This document shows positions 11,186-23,805 of a stretch of 64,000 nt of DNA, one piece after another. The notes under the pieces were generated by a model, which had not been told where the DNA came from, did not search any database, and saw only the letters and a list, made by a program, of their open reading frames with translations. Source of the DNA: Pascua guehoae. Its lineage: Eukaryota; Basidiomycota; Tremellomycetes; Trichosporonales; Trichosporonaceae. The stretch is from contig BCJX01000011.1 of the NCBI GenBank assembly GCA_001600415.1, positions 117,029-181,028 of the forward strand. The letters are read 5' to 3'. Position 1 is the stretch's first letter, and every line of letters starts with the position of its first letter. The position numbers and the translations under genes were made by a program.

Positions 11186-13293
11186 CTACCCCTCAAGCCC
11201 CACCACACCTCCTTTTCGCCGAATCCGCTGTGCAACGCCAAACCACGCATCGACAATACCCTGTGCACCTCGTCGTGCAGTCCGAGGAAGGCCATTGATG
11301 GCATTGTCAGACTCGGCACGCAGCCTGTCCGCCTGGTCGAGGAGCCCGAGGACGATGCGCGGCGAAGGGTGTTCGCCGTCGTCGGGCGCGAGAATGCTGA
11401 GGAGCTCGAGGTCGCTCAGACTCGAAAGCGGAACGTACACACGCCCCTCGGCCGCAGTCTTGGCGAGATGTTTGGCTACACAAATTATATCCGTCGCCTG
11501 GCCGAGGAGACGCATGTGGACGACGGTGTGGGCACGGCGTAACGCTCTCATCGGCGAGCCGAGCGCGAATGGTGGAGCATCCGGCACAGCCTTTGGGTGG
11601 ACGGATTCTGCCCAGAACAGCGACCGTGCCGGGTGCGTGGGGTTGTCGGGGCACGACTTGAGAACCGACCATGCTAGGTAGCACATTGCCGCGGCCACGC
11701 TACCGCCTGTCATTGAAGTGTAGTCGTCGAGTTGATCCTGCGTTTTCATCGGGAGGAACGGCTCAATGTCGAAATCGGGGTTGGCCAGCCGGACCACGAG
11801 CCAATTTGGATTGTTCCGCTTGGGGAGAAACGACGCATCGACTGCCAATGCGCGGCAAAACTCGAGGAAAGGATACACCGGCGCCAATCGTGGTACCAGC
11901 GTGGAAAAAAGGTGGAATGCAGCGTGGTCGGTCGCTTGGATGTGCGGGATGGTGCACAGGGCGAACACACGCTCGAGGTCTGGTGTTTCCTCGTCCCATG
12001 ACTGTACGAGATGAAGTTGAATGGACGCCAGTGCGCGCCGGCGACAGGAGATTGTCTCGTTGTCTGGTGCCTTGATAGACGCAGAGGCCAAGCTGTAGGT
12101 CACGTTGCACCACGCCAGAACGGCGACTAACGGGATGCGGAGTGCTCGAGGGAATTCCTGCGTGGCGATTGTAAGTAATGGATTACTCAGAGAACGTTCG
12201 GTGTCCACGAGCGATGCGAGCATGTGGGCGTCAACCTCTGGAGGCGAAAAAATAACCTTCTGGACGAGGCCCCAGTGGCGAAATGGGTTCAAGGGCGGGC
12301 ACGGCGGAAGGTCTGGGCAAAGAACGAGAAGCGTGTGGACGTGCGCTATGATCTGGCACACGAGAACAACTGCGACAGACGAGATGAGTAGTCGGACGAG
12401 GTGTCTGCTGTCAGCATGGTTAGGGGGTGCGTACGGATCTGTAGCAACGTACTCATTGGCATGAGGCAGGTTGAAATTGACTCCCGAGTCGTGAGACACG
12501 ACATATGACAGGCATCTGCAAGTCAGCCCGGTTCACATCTACGACACTCACGCTTCCATTGCCCATCTCAATGGTACACCAACGACGAGCGTCATTACCT
12601 CCGCGCGCTGAATGGTAGCACCGAACAGCGTCGCCTCGATTGCCACACGCAGCCCGCTTGTGAACACAAAGGCAACGACCTCGTTGATCACAGACCACAC
12701 GTGGACGGGCTGATCACCTCTCCAGCCAACAATAAATGGCGTCGCGGCCAGTATCGCAGCAATCCACACGAGGACAGCCCCGCCCCGGCGCTGGAGTGTG
12801 ACGACCGAAGACGGCGCGAGCACACCCGTCTCCCGCGCGTCCCGCACGACCGTGCCCCATGGCCGTGAGCTCGGCGGGGAGAAGGGGAGGAGGGATGTCG
12901 AAAACATAGTGTGGAGAAGCACGAGGAGCGCTGGCCAGATGGCCCCGATGGCCAGGTCGTATCGTGCAGAGCGAGCGAGCGAGACCATGAACTCGGCGCG
13001 CGACGGGTTGTCACCGGCCAGACGAGGATGATCCGACCCGGTTGGGCGCTGACCGAGCCACGCATGTACACTCGAGTCGGCTACCCGTGGCAATAGCAGC
13101 CACGCAAAGACGATGCGGCACAGGTCCACCATCACCGACGTGCCGACGCACAGCGCGAGGACAAAGTACTCGCGCCGGCTGAGGCGATGGCGTAACGCCG
13201 CCCATAGCCCGGCAACGGGCAGCGCGGCAATGCTGGCGATTGTGAGCGAGGGTGATGGGGAGCGTAGACTTACACCTCAGGAGGAGGGAGCAT
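11186..13293 (-). CDS. Degenerate lycopene cyclase/phytoene synthase homologue (crtYB/al-2-like pseudoenzyme)
   Basis: The protein has the architecture of the fungal bifunctional carotenoid enzyme: an N-terminal multi-span membrane half and a C-terminal phytoene-synthase-like half. Exons 13274-13293, 12552-13232 and 11186-12515 join in frame to 676 codons, close to the 673 residues of Xanthophyllomyces crtYB. The two introns are 41 and 36 nt. In the synthase half, LVAVLAWCNVTYSLAS aligns with the first aspartate motif (FCRVTDDLID type), so DDxxD has become YSLAS. SMTGGSVAAAMCYLAW matches the VAGSVAELL helix. IICVAKHLAKTAAEGRVYVP aligns with NxxRDxxxDxxxGRxYxP, so both Asp are lost (His and Thr instead). 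In the cyclase half the PWDxW and PxEE motifs are also not recognisable. Carotenoid synthesis is therefore unlikely. The intact frame suggests another, unknown membrane role. The 20-nt first exon is my inference from splice signals. Confidence 0.75.
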
Positions 13294-13867
13294 GCTGCCC
13301 GTCGATCGTGGTGGTGTTGAAGAAGGGAGGAGGTGATGGACGGGTTGAACAAGTGACAGAAGAGAAGAGAGAATGGGGGGCTTTCTGTTGGAACAATACA
13401 ATATACCTCAGAATGACGTCGACTGAAAGTAAACCGTCGCACCCAGGGTAAACTAAGTATCGGCCCACCACACACCCGTCCACCCGCCCGCGCGCCCATC
13501 GCATGCCCATCACACCACATGGCTCATCCAGGCACAAGGCACACAAGCGCACAATGTCGCACTTGGCATTCTGGCGGTTCAACTCGGGTCATCGACTCTG
13601 CACTAGTCGCTATCTACTCGACAACCCAATGCACAGTCTCAATCGCCATTTCCACCTCCGCAGTACAGGTTACATGCCGCACAGATGAATGTACAATATC
13701 AAGGTATGGGTAATGTGGTTGAGCGTTTTATTGGCAAGTCAAGAAAAGGTGGACAAATGGGACATTTGACGGCTGCCGCCACCGTGAATCTGAACCGTCG
13801 ATTCGTAGATCCACATTGCTGAGCAGCACATGTCGGCTGTCGCACGCAGGCACACGAGTTATTGTCT
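13294..13867. other. Intergenic, no gene seen
   Basis: Nothing recognisable lies between the 5' end of the crtYB-like gene and the 3' end of the GTP cyclohydrolase gene. Short frames on both strands show no motif. Confidence 0.5.
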
Positions 13868-15321
13868 CTAGTGGCGGGTCACACTAGGTGTGCGGATTAG
13901 GGTGAGGAATTCCTCGCGTGTCTTCTGGTGCGTGCGGAAGCAGCCGAGCATGGTCGACGTGACGGTCGAAGAGCCGGGCTTCTGGACACCGCGCATGGAC
14001 ATGCACATGTGGCTGGGTAATAGTCAGCCGGATGCTCCTGAATGAATGCGGTCTGTCTGCCTAGCAGATAGGTGGCACGTTTACAACGTGCAAATGTCTA
14101 CACTTGTCGACACTCACGATGCCTCCATGACGACGGCAACACCGCGGGGGCGGATGGCCTCCATGATGGCGAGGGCGACCTGCTTGGTGAGGCGCTCCTG
14201 GACCTGGAGACGGCGGGAAAAGGTCTCGGCAATGCGGGCGAGCTTGCTGAGGCCGAGCACGAGCCTGTTGGGGATGTAACCAATGGAAATTTTGCCGGTA
14301 AAGGGCACAAGGTGGTGCTCGCAGAGGGAGAACACGTCAATGTCACGGACAATGACCATCTCCTCGTGGTCCTCGGCAAAGACGGCGTCGTTGATCACGT
14401 CGACCAGGCGCTCCTCGTAACCCTTGGTCATCCACATGAGGGCCTTGGCGTACCGCTCTGGGGTACGCTTCAGTCCGTCGCGGTCGGGGTCCTCGCCAAT
14501 GCACTCGAGTACAGTGCGGATCGCGCCGGCCAGAACCTCGAGGTTGGCAGCCTTCTCCTGCGGCGTGCTGTGGAGACGGAGGTGGGTCGACTTGGCTGAC
14601 GAGACGTCAGCTCAGGCACGGCAATGGGCGGGCGGGGGGAGGGTGCAGTACGACGCCCAACAAAAACCACTGCCAACAACAGCACAAGTGGGGCATCATG
14701 GGCCTCCACATTTGCGCGACAGATCTGTATCTCTCCCGGCGATCATGCTAGCTCGCTCGCGCTCCACTCACCAGGCCAGCCGAGTCCGTCGGGGTCGGCG
14801 ATGCTGCTCTCGGGCACCGACTCGGTTCCGCCCACAGACGACGTAGACAGTCCCATTGTCTGGGACATGACTGCGCGCACCTCGTCATTGAGCTTCTGGT
14901 CCTCTTCATCGTCGGACGCGGCATCAGGCTCGGCCATGACAGGCGGCGAGCGAAGGCCTGATCCCATGCCGGTCGGCGTCGACGTGCCCGATGCAGGACG
15001 GAAGCCGTAGCCCTCGCGCGGCTGGCGGGGATACAGGACGCCGTGGGCCTTGGCGGTCGATGGCCCGGATGAGGCCGATGGGGGGGCAGCTGGCTTGGAG
15101 CTGGCAGCGGATGAGCCCGAGATACCGAGACGACCCATCTGGGCCTGCGCCTCGAGGACCGATGCCGAGGGGGGGCTACGGGCGTTGCCGTGCATGGGAC
15201 CGCGCTCCCATGCGCCGGTGGACGACTCGGAGAGCATGTTGAGGTTTGGGTTCTTGGACAAGTTTGGGACGGGGACGGGGACCGACTTGTCCTTGGGTGG
15301 AGGCTGGGGTGGGTTGGGCAT
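13868..15321 (-). CDS. FOL2: GTP cyclohydrolase I with long N-terminal extension
   Basis: Converts GTP to 7,8-dihydroneopterin triphosphate, the first step of folate and pterin synthesis, as a cytosolic decamer. The catalytic domain shows [40 protein letters not shown] (zinc Cys and the catalytic His pair), [15 protein letters not shown] and [15 protein letters not shown]. The last exon carries [14 protein letters not shown] with the second zinc Cys, then [18 protein letters not shown] residues. The core is complete. About 180 residues of Pro/Ser/Ala-rich, low-complexity sequence precede it, starting [13 protein letters not shown], which is longer than in most fungi and probably disordered. 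Two or three short introns interrupt the gene; the terminal exon begins after gcatc/gtgagtg. It is divergent from RPL43. Confidence 0.93.
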
Positions 15322-16019
15322 GGTGGGTGGTGACTGAAACGTTGAAGGTGGTGAATAAAGGGGCAAGGCAAGGGGGAGGGACGGAGGGAGGGAGGGATGC
15401 ACACGGAGAGCGACTTTAGCGGCGCGGTCTAGCGGCAATGGCAATGGCAATGGATGGGCGGCAGTGGACCGATAAACTACTGGGACAACGACTGGACGAC
15501 TGGACGACCCAAAGGTCTCTAGAGTGGTGGTGGTGGTTCACCACTCGCTCGCTAATGGGCAATTGGTGGCTAGGGACGTACGCAGCAGGGTGAGCCACGA
15601 CTCCTGTCCAAAACTCGTTCGTTGGCTGGTGAGCCTGCAGTTGTATGTACCCTTATCCGATGCAAGCGACAGGCAAGGCAAGACAAGCACGCATTGCATT
15701 CCATTCCATGAATTCCAGACGACCCAAGACATGAAATGACGAAATGACTCGATCATCCATCCCACCCACCACGTGATCACAATTCGTCGAAAATGTCGGA
15801 GATAATACCTATCGGCGTTAGAAATTGCTAGGTGGGAGGATTCAATGAAGAAGTGGATATCCCAGCCAGGATGGTGTGGCACACGGGTCTGGCGGGGGCA
15901 GGGGTGGATGGGTGCCAGAGGGCATGGCCAGTGTGTGGGTTGGGGGGTTGTTGGCTAGCGACTTGGTTGAGCCCACGACTTCCTCATCCTTCAAGGTCAC
16001 CCCATTCCATCTACTAAAA
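15322..16019. other. Divergent FOL2/RPL43 intergenic region
   Basis: About 700 bases hold the 5' flanks of both genes. I see no gene and no clear conserved element. Confidence 0.5.
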
Positions 16020-16932
<913 letters not shown>

Positions 16933-17460
16933 GGTGTGGCATGTACGGTTGGATGTATAGCATTTCAGACACTGCGAGTTGAAGGAGGGGAGGGGTGTTC
17001 GTGGTGGGGGAGCAGGGGACGGGCTGTGGGCATGGGAATTGAGCACGAGAGCGTCGAGGACAGTGGCTGCCGGCTCTACTGTACAGTGCTCTGTCAGTGG
17101 CGACTGGTGTGCACGCCGTGCTGTCTTGCTGTTGACTGCACTGGCTCGTCTTGGAGCGCGCACTGTATCGACTGGTGTACGCTGGAAGATCAAGGATGTG
17201 CACACGGTGAAGAAAAAGATGATGAGATAGACTAAAATAGGCGTGCAAGATGCGGTTGATTTTACGTCCGTTAGGCGTGCCGACGCGTCGCCACCCGATG
17301 GTCCGCACACGCGGTGGCGCTGTTGTTGTTTCATTGTGGCACCCACCTTCCCTCAGTTGTGGGCTGGGCTGGGCTCGCACCGGACAAATCCCATCGGTCA
17401 CTTTGCATCTCTCTCATCTTGCTTTTACATTCTCTCCATCACTCTTCATCCCATTAGACC
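16933..17460. other. Intergenic: RPL43 3' flank and bZIP-gene promoter
   Basis: No gene is seen in these 530 bases. A lone ATGATGA at about 17216 has no matching box D or terminal stem. Confidence 0.5.
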
Positions 17461-19720
17461 ATGGCCCCGACGTCTGCTGGCGAGCCGGCCGGCGTCGACA
17501 TTGCCCAGGATGTGGTCTATGTACGTCGCGCTTCACTCTTCCATCCAGCCGACGCCTAGCCCCTGCCGCGCCCGCGGCTTTCATTGTCTCCATTACGCCG
17601 AGCTGACTCGAAGACACCAGAAGATCTGCACTCGCTGCAACAGCTCTTCTCCAACCCAATATTTGACCTGGCCTCATTTGTGAGCGCCTACGCCACGGGT
17701 CCGCCGACGAGTACACCCGCGCAAGCACAGCAGACGCGGTATGGCCGCATCTCGCGCCCGCCCGGCGCTGGCTCAGCGTTGCAAGCTGTCGCGGGCGACC
17801 GGCCGCGGGTGTCGTCAGCCGCACAAGTGCCAAATGGGGCAGCACCGGGGCGTGTGGGTGTCGGTGCGCCGCCACCGGCACCAGTACAGGCTCCGTCACC
17901 AGTCACAGCCCCCACGCCTTCATCCCAAGCCACCGCATTGCCGCCTACCGTCACTCAGACCGCGCCCTCTCCAGCAGACTCGACTACATCGCCCGTACCG
18001 GCAGGGAATGCGCCGGTAAGACGGCGTCGCGGTCCAGGACGCCCAAAGGAGGGTGTCCCGAAAGAAGAGGCAGTCCGGCTCCGGCGCGAACGCAACAAGA
18101 TGTCGGGTGAGTCAACTCTTCACAGCCTCGATCAGCAGTCATGCGCAGGCTATGACTCGCCCCCGCCAAGATGCACAACTAACCCCGCCAGCGATCGCAT
18201 CGCGCCTCAAGAAACGCCAGGAACAGGCCAATACCGCCGAGGAGCTCAAGATTCGCACGGCCGAGTGTGACGAGCTGTGGAACCGCGTCCAGGATCTCGA
18301 GAGCTAGTGGGTGCAGCTACGATGCCCACGAGTCAGAGCTGACCACACCAGCGTTGTGAAACTCCAGCACGCATTGCGCGTGCACCGAATTCCCGTGCCC
18401 AGTCCAGAAGACGATATCCCCCACACCCACGATGGTCGTCAAGGCGGCATGCCTCATGGACCAAACGATGGACCAGCTGCTTCTAACGACACCGCTCGCG
18501 TAGCGACACCACCCATTCAGGCTGCCCATGTTCCGCCTCCTGTGGGCACCGCGGTCGACCCACAGCATCCACCACAGCACCCACCACATCAACCACCCCA
18601 TCACCCACCACAGCACCCACCACAGCCTCTACTGCAACCAGAACCACCATCGTTCCCACCACCAACCGCCATGCTACCTCTGCGCGGCCAACCGACGGCA
18701 AACGGGACGCCTCTCCCAGGGCTTCCTCCTGGCAATCTGCCATTCTCCCACCCGTCGCCACTGGACATTCTTGCTGCCGCGGGGTTGAATACGCAGCTCG
18801 CAACATCCCTTCCCGCCGACCTGCCTGCTGCTATTGCATCTTTGACAGCATCCGAGTCATTTGTCGCGCCCGCCTTTTCACCCGCGCAGAGCACCAACCA
18901 CAACACACCCGCCGTCACAAACCATCCCACTCCACTTGCACAACTCATGCCCGCGACGGCGCCAAACGCCTCGAACACCTTTTTCGGCTTTGACCCCTTT
19001 ACCGGTGGCGACGGGTATGACACCATGTCGCTATCGGCGCTGTTCAACTTTGACGAGTTGGACGGTGACGAAAACGACGCCGACTTTGTGCCTACGTCGC
19101 CGAAGCGCGACTCGAGCGACGACGAGAGCGACTTTGAGTTTGCGGCCGACGAGGATGTAGCCGAGCGGGGAAAGAAGCGCGGACGGGACGAGCGCGAGGA
19201 CGACGACGACGACGGAGAGGATACGCCCAAACGTCGTCGCGCGGAGCGACCCGGCCGCGACCGAGCGGCAGAGGATGGGGTTCAAGGCGACAGCGTACGC
19301 ACCCGCGTCAACGCCGCCGACGTCGGAGACGACGAAGCAGACGAAGACGAAGACCGCGACGACGGAGACGACGGCGACGACGTCGACTTTGTCGCCGACG
19401 ACGAGGAAGAGGACCTCTTCCTCCCAATCGAAGACGTGCCAATCCCCGTCGACCAGCTGTACCAGGACGCAATGGATGCGCTGGGCGTGCGGTCGCGCGA
19501 GGAGCTCGCCGACGTCATTTCCAAGCTCGTCGATGCGGCCGGAGCGGGGGGGCATCCGGAACTGTCCGAGGGCTTGCGGCGCCTTATGGCCATCACGGAG
19601 GGTGCGGGGAGTAGGAAGCGTGCTAGTGGTGGAAGTGGGGGTGGAGGGGACGGTGGGGGCCATGAGGGCAGGAGCGGCGAGGGCGGCAGTGGTGGAGAAG
19701 AGGGTGATGGCGCAAGGTAG
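17461..19720 (+). CDS. AT-hook plus bZIP transcription factor, uncharacterised
   Basis: Probable DNA-binding nuclear regulator of unknown target. The first exon (MAPTSAGEPAGVDIAQDVVY) joins in frame to TPEDLHSLQQLFSNPIFDLA. A Pro/Ala/Thr-rich stretch leads to an AT-hook-like RRRRGPGRPKEG, followed by a bZIP basic region RERNKMS-AIASRLKKRQE with the N-x7-R spacing. A short leucine-type heptad region (ELKIRTAECDELWNRVQDLE) spans a 45-nt intron and continues as YVVKLQHALRV. The C-terminal half is a His/Pro-rich run, then very acidic Asp/Glu blocks with DADFVPTSPKRDSSDDESD, and a Gly-rich end. The basic region itself is split by an intron after KMS. No named fungal bZIP was recognised from the flanking sequence. 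Confidence 0.75.
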
Positions 19721-20643
19721 ATTCAATCACCCGGGAGGGAGGACGAAAATGTGCAGAACGGAGAGGACCGAAGCAAGGGGAAGAGGCCAAAGCAAGCCGA
19801 CAGATATGAACATTGTAGCACGAGTCTGTAGCATGAGTACTAGCATTCATCCATGTACATGCATTGCACTTCTTGCATGGGTCGCAGCCTCCAGTCACTA
19901 GCTGCCGCCGTTTGAGCACCGCCTCGTCAATCTTGGGCTTGCCGGTGTTACTTTGCTTGGTACTTTGCGATCTCGACTGTGTCTCTGCCGCGAACAGCGC
20001 CGAGCTGACACTCGAACATGTCGAGCGATTGCCAGACGTTGGTCATGTGCGGTCACTCGGCCAGACGCGATTCAAGTACTGGTTTGCTGTACTACCCACC
20101 CTCTGGCCAGCCTCTGGGCTCTTTACCTGCATCCACTTATCCTCCAAGGCAACTTTGGAGTCCGCTGCTGTCTGCTGTCTGCTCCAGTCGCCCCATGTCT
20201 GTCCATGCCTCCACTCTCCGTGCACTATCCTGTGTCTGCCAACTGTCTCAACCACCCACACTCCCATCAAGCTACCGACTTTGTCTCTCACTTCTGCATG
20301 CTCCCTGCCCCCTGCTCCCTGCTCCCTGCTCACCTCCCCTGCTCCTCTAACTGCCCTCCCATTCGCCGCCCGACTTTGCCAGTGCTGAATAGTGCATCGA
20401 TGCTGATACAAGCGTGGAGTACGCCACCGTGCGGCCGTCTACGCCTACGCCTACGCCGCATGCTCTCGCGCCTCTCTCACCTCTCTCGTGCTCGCCAGGC
20501 GGGTGGGACGGGGCGGGAGCATGTCGAGACGTCCACGCCTAGTCTACCCCGTGCGTTTTTGTTTGGTCGCCTGCCCGAGCTCGCCCATCGACCCGATCAG
20601 GCGCTCGCGCCGCGCGCGCGCACGCTTCCTCCCCTACGGTTCT
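19721..20643. other. Intergenic, convergent 3' ends
   Basis: About 920 bases lie between the bZIP gene and the 3' end of TOM40. A gctccct/gcacct-type low-complexity patch occurs at about 20290-20345. A minus-strand open stretch around 19850-19990 containing GKPKIDEAVLKRRQL was noticed but cannot be tied to a gene. Confidence 0.5.
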
Positions 20644-22985
20644 CTACTGGGGCGGGAGCATGCCTGCGGCCTGCATCTCCTCGGGAGTCATGGTGGAGCT
20701 CTCGATCATGACGCCGAGGCCGAACCGGGACGTGTTCTTGACGTGGTCAATCTCGCCGCCGACAAGGAACGAAAAGGCCGGGGTGAAGCGCTGCTCGAGG
20801 AGCATGCCGACCTTGCCCTGGCTGTCAATCTGGCCGCGGAACGTGGCCATGCGGAACTCGTACTTTGCGCCGAGGGTGGCCGTGGCCTCGCGCTTGGCGG
20901 GGCCCATCATGCTGGCGGGCTGGAAGGCGGTCTGGAGGTCGAGGGCAACGTCGACCTTGTCGCTCAGCTTGTGGAAGTAGGTCGTCTGGACGTTGCCGCT
21001 GGGCTGGAGCTGCGCCGTCGCCGCCCACGAGGGCGAAAAGGGAGGCGGGGCCGGGGCAGCCTGGCCCGCTGCAGGCGGCAGGAGCGACTGCGCCTCGGAT
21101 GCCGGGTTGGGCACAGACGTGTACTTTAGCAGGTACGAGGTGGCCGTCGTCAGCTCGGCGGGCGACGTGCGCTGCAGAATCGTCTCAAAGCCCAGCGACA
21201 GGCGAGGGGTCACAGAGTGCAGCAGCGAGACAAAGTGCAGGCCAGTGCCGTCCAGAGGAGACGGGTTGATCGTCTTGAGGTTGAGCGAGTAGTGCGGGCC
21301 AATGTGGTCGTGCTCAATCTGGAACATGGTCTGGCCAGGCGCAGACGAGAGCTGGTGGGTTAGTGGTGTGGATGGGGGGTGGGTTCAGAAGATCTTTGGG
21401 GAAAGCAAGGGCGCGAGTGGATACGTTGAAAGAGCAGACATGGGGGTGAAAGGGTTGGAGCGGGCAAGGGGTGTGTTGGCATATAGGAGCCACATAGAAC
21501 CGATGCAGTAATCATAACTGCGGTCGGATGACATTTGCGGCTTGGAGACAACACAGTCATTGACACGCGGCAGGAACGTAAAAAAAGCAATGACGATCTG
21601 CCTTGACCACCACGGGTGACTCGAGGTGACATCCGCACCCGCCCAAACACTCAAAAGTGAAGAAACACATCTGAGTGCCAAGTTTGCAAGTTTGTTCCCG
21701 GACGAGATCTCACGGTTCCTCCAGAGTCCACCTCGCAAGGTCTTCGCAAGGCCTTCGTTCCTACTCTTTGACCTCGACGCCATTCTCCACCCGTTCTCGC
21801 TCTCGTGGGCGCTGGCACTCGCCCCCGCCTTTACTGTAATACTCTCGCAGATAGTGGCACTCGCACTCTTCCTCGCACTCGCGCCTGCGGCGCTCGCCGC
21901 TCGTCGTCGTCGCCTGTACTCACCTGTCCCTGGATCTTTGTAATATCCCCCGCAGACCAGGTCTGGTTGGCGCGCATGTTGACGCCGCCGGTGCTGGGCT
22001 CCCACTGGCCGTGGAGGAACGTGTTCTGGTTTGCGAAAATGGCGCCGAGCGTGTAGTTGCTCTTCTGGCCGAGCGTAAACGAGTGCGTCACCTGGAAGGC
22101 CGGGTTGGGCGAGACGACCTTGGACAAGTCGGCGCGCGCGCCCTCGAAAAAGTAGTTTGACATGAGCGTGGCTGGGTGTTAGTTGGTGGGGCCGGGAGGG
22201 TGCTGGGTGGGGGACGGGGGCATGGGGTATGGGGTATGGGTTGTGGGCACCGACGGAGGAGGGGGACATGGGCAGGGGATATTGAACAGTAGGCAGGCAA
22301 CTTGACAGAGGGATGTAGCAGGCAAGAGGAAAGAGTTTGCAGTGGAGGTCACAAACGTAACCGCAAATGCAACCCCGCCCGATGTCGTCCTTGGCAGAGC
22401 AGCCTCCATTGATCACCCATGATGTCCTCAGCATGCAGAGCAGAGTACGCGGTGGAATGCTAGACGATAGCAATCGCTGCGACGGGCAGAAAGGGTCTAG
22501 TGACAGAGGCAAGAGTTTGCAGCAGGTCTCAACGAGCTCTTTTCCTGCGTCTTCCTGCGCCTTGTTCCGCTTGTTCCGCTGCACGCCAACGCAAATCCCA
22601 GCATGGCACCGAGGAGGCAAGCACAGCATGCGCTCGCTGCTAAAAGAGACCATTCTTAAACCACCATCAACACCCGACACCGTCTGCCTCGCCCAACACT
22701 CGCTCGGTCGGCGCTCCGCGCCTCCTCGCCAGACTCACTCGTCACATCGCGCGTCAAGTTCTCGACAGTACCAGGCTGCACGAGGCCGAGGTACTCCTTC
22801 CAGTTATGGAAGCGCTCAAACGTCGCGCCGAGGGGGGCGGCGACGGGGTGGAGAACAGAGGTAAACGCGTCGAGGAGCGGGGCGACGCCGAGGGCGTTTG
22901 TGTGCGTGTGCGCCGGCTCTGGGGCGGGCTTTTCGGACACGGGCATGCCCGGGATGGGCGCGAGCGGGGACGCGGGGGCGGCCAT
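20644..22985 (-). CDS. TOM40: TOM40, channel of the mitochondrial outer-membrane translocase
   Basis: Beta-barrel pore through which almost all mitochondrial precursor proteins enter. Exon 1 gives a Pro-rich lead and PVAAPLGATFERFHNWKEYL with LVQPGTVENLTRDVT, typical of the fungal protein. Exon 2 (up to 22163) carries GARADLSKVVSPNPAFQVTH and NYTLGAIFANQNTFLHGQ. Exon 3 holds the rest of the barrel (TMFQIEHDHIGPHYSLN, SRLSLGFET-like strands, LVGGEIDHVKNTSRFGLGVM), ending AAGMLPPQ. An Ala/Pro insertion (AAGQAAPAPPPFSPSWAA) occurs in a barrel loop. The two introns are each roughly 570 nt, long for this window. Length is near the usual 350-400 residues. It is divergent from the small basic ORF across an assembly gap. 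Confidence 0.94.
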
Positions 22986-23741
22986 GGTTGTTCGGGGGTC
23001 GGGTGGGGTGGGAGGAGGGGGAGGATGAGGATGGAGGAGAGAGGTTTGGAGGTCGAGGCTGGTCGAGGTAGGTCGAGGTTTGGACGAGGATGGCGTCGGT
23101 CAAAACGAAAGTCGGCGGCTGCAAAATCAGGGCAGCGCAGCGCGGGCGGTGGGCGGGCAGAGGGGCCGAGGGAAGGTGGCCTTGAGTTCTGGCGTGCTTT
23201 GCTGGGTGGTGCCGTTGGCCTGCCAGCCTGCCTGCCATCAGCCTGCAGCCCTGTAGACTAGTGGTTACGTACTCGTCAGTCTGCCTCCGCCTGTCCCCAG
23301 CACCCAGCACCCAGCACCAGCCCACCAGCCCACCCTGGGTGACCGCGTGACCGGCGATTTGAGCCATGTGGCGAATTCACACCCACGATAACATTTGTTG
23401 ACGACCATCACCGGTACTTGCACCACCACCACCGCAAACACCACACACCAAGCTATCGAGACTACCTGCATCGATCAGTCAGGCTCTTGGCGACTTACTC
23501 GATCACACGGCTCCTCTACACGCTCCGACTCTTTCCTCTGCGGTCCTCTACCGTCCTCGTCTCTCGCGTCCTCGTCTCTCGCGTCCTCGTCTCTCGCGTC
23601 CTCTCACGTCTCTCGCTCTTTCCCCCCGCCAGCTCGCCGGCTTCCGCACCACTGCATTAGTCCTCACCTCGTCGCCAGTCTTGGACCCAGACCACGACCC
23701 TAAATCCTCAACTCCCCACCTCGACCCACCCCCAACTCCCC
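22986..23741. other. TOM40 5' flank up to the gap
   Basis: Presumptive promoter sequence. A 15-bp unit close to gtcctcgtctctcgc is repeated about three times at roughly 23555-23600. No gene is seen. Confidence 0.5.
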
Positions 23742-23801
23742 NNNNNNNNNNNNNNNNNNNNNNNNNNNNNNNNNNNNNNNNNNNNNNNNNNNNNNNNNNN
23801 N
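23742..23801. other. Assembly gap of 60 N
   Basis: Sixty consecutive N, flanked by a low-complexity cccaactcccc on the left and a start codon four bases to the right. The true gap size is unknown. Confidence 0.99.
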
Positions 23802-23805
23802 CACA

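Noticed and set aside
17210..17300. ATGATGA near 17216 as a possible box C
   Set aside because: No CTGA within 100 nt downstream and no closing stem.
19850..19990. Minus-strand stretch with GKPKIDEAVLKRRQL resembling a conserved C-terminus
   Set aside because: No upstream exon with splice signals could be joined, and it runs into the 3' flank of the bZIP gene.
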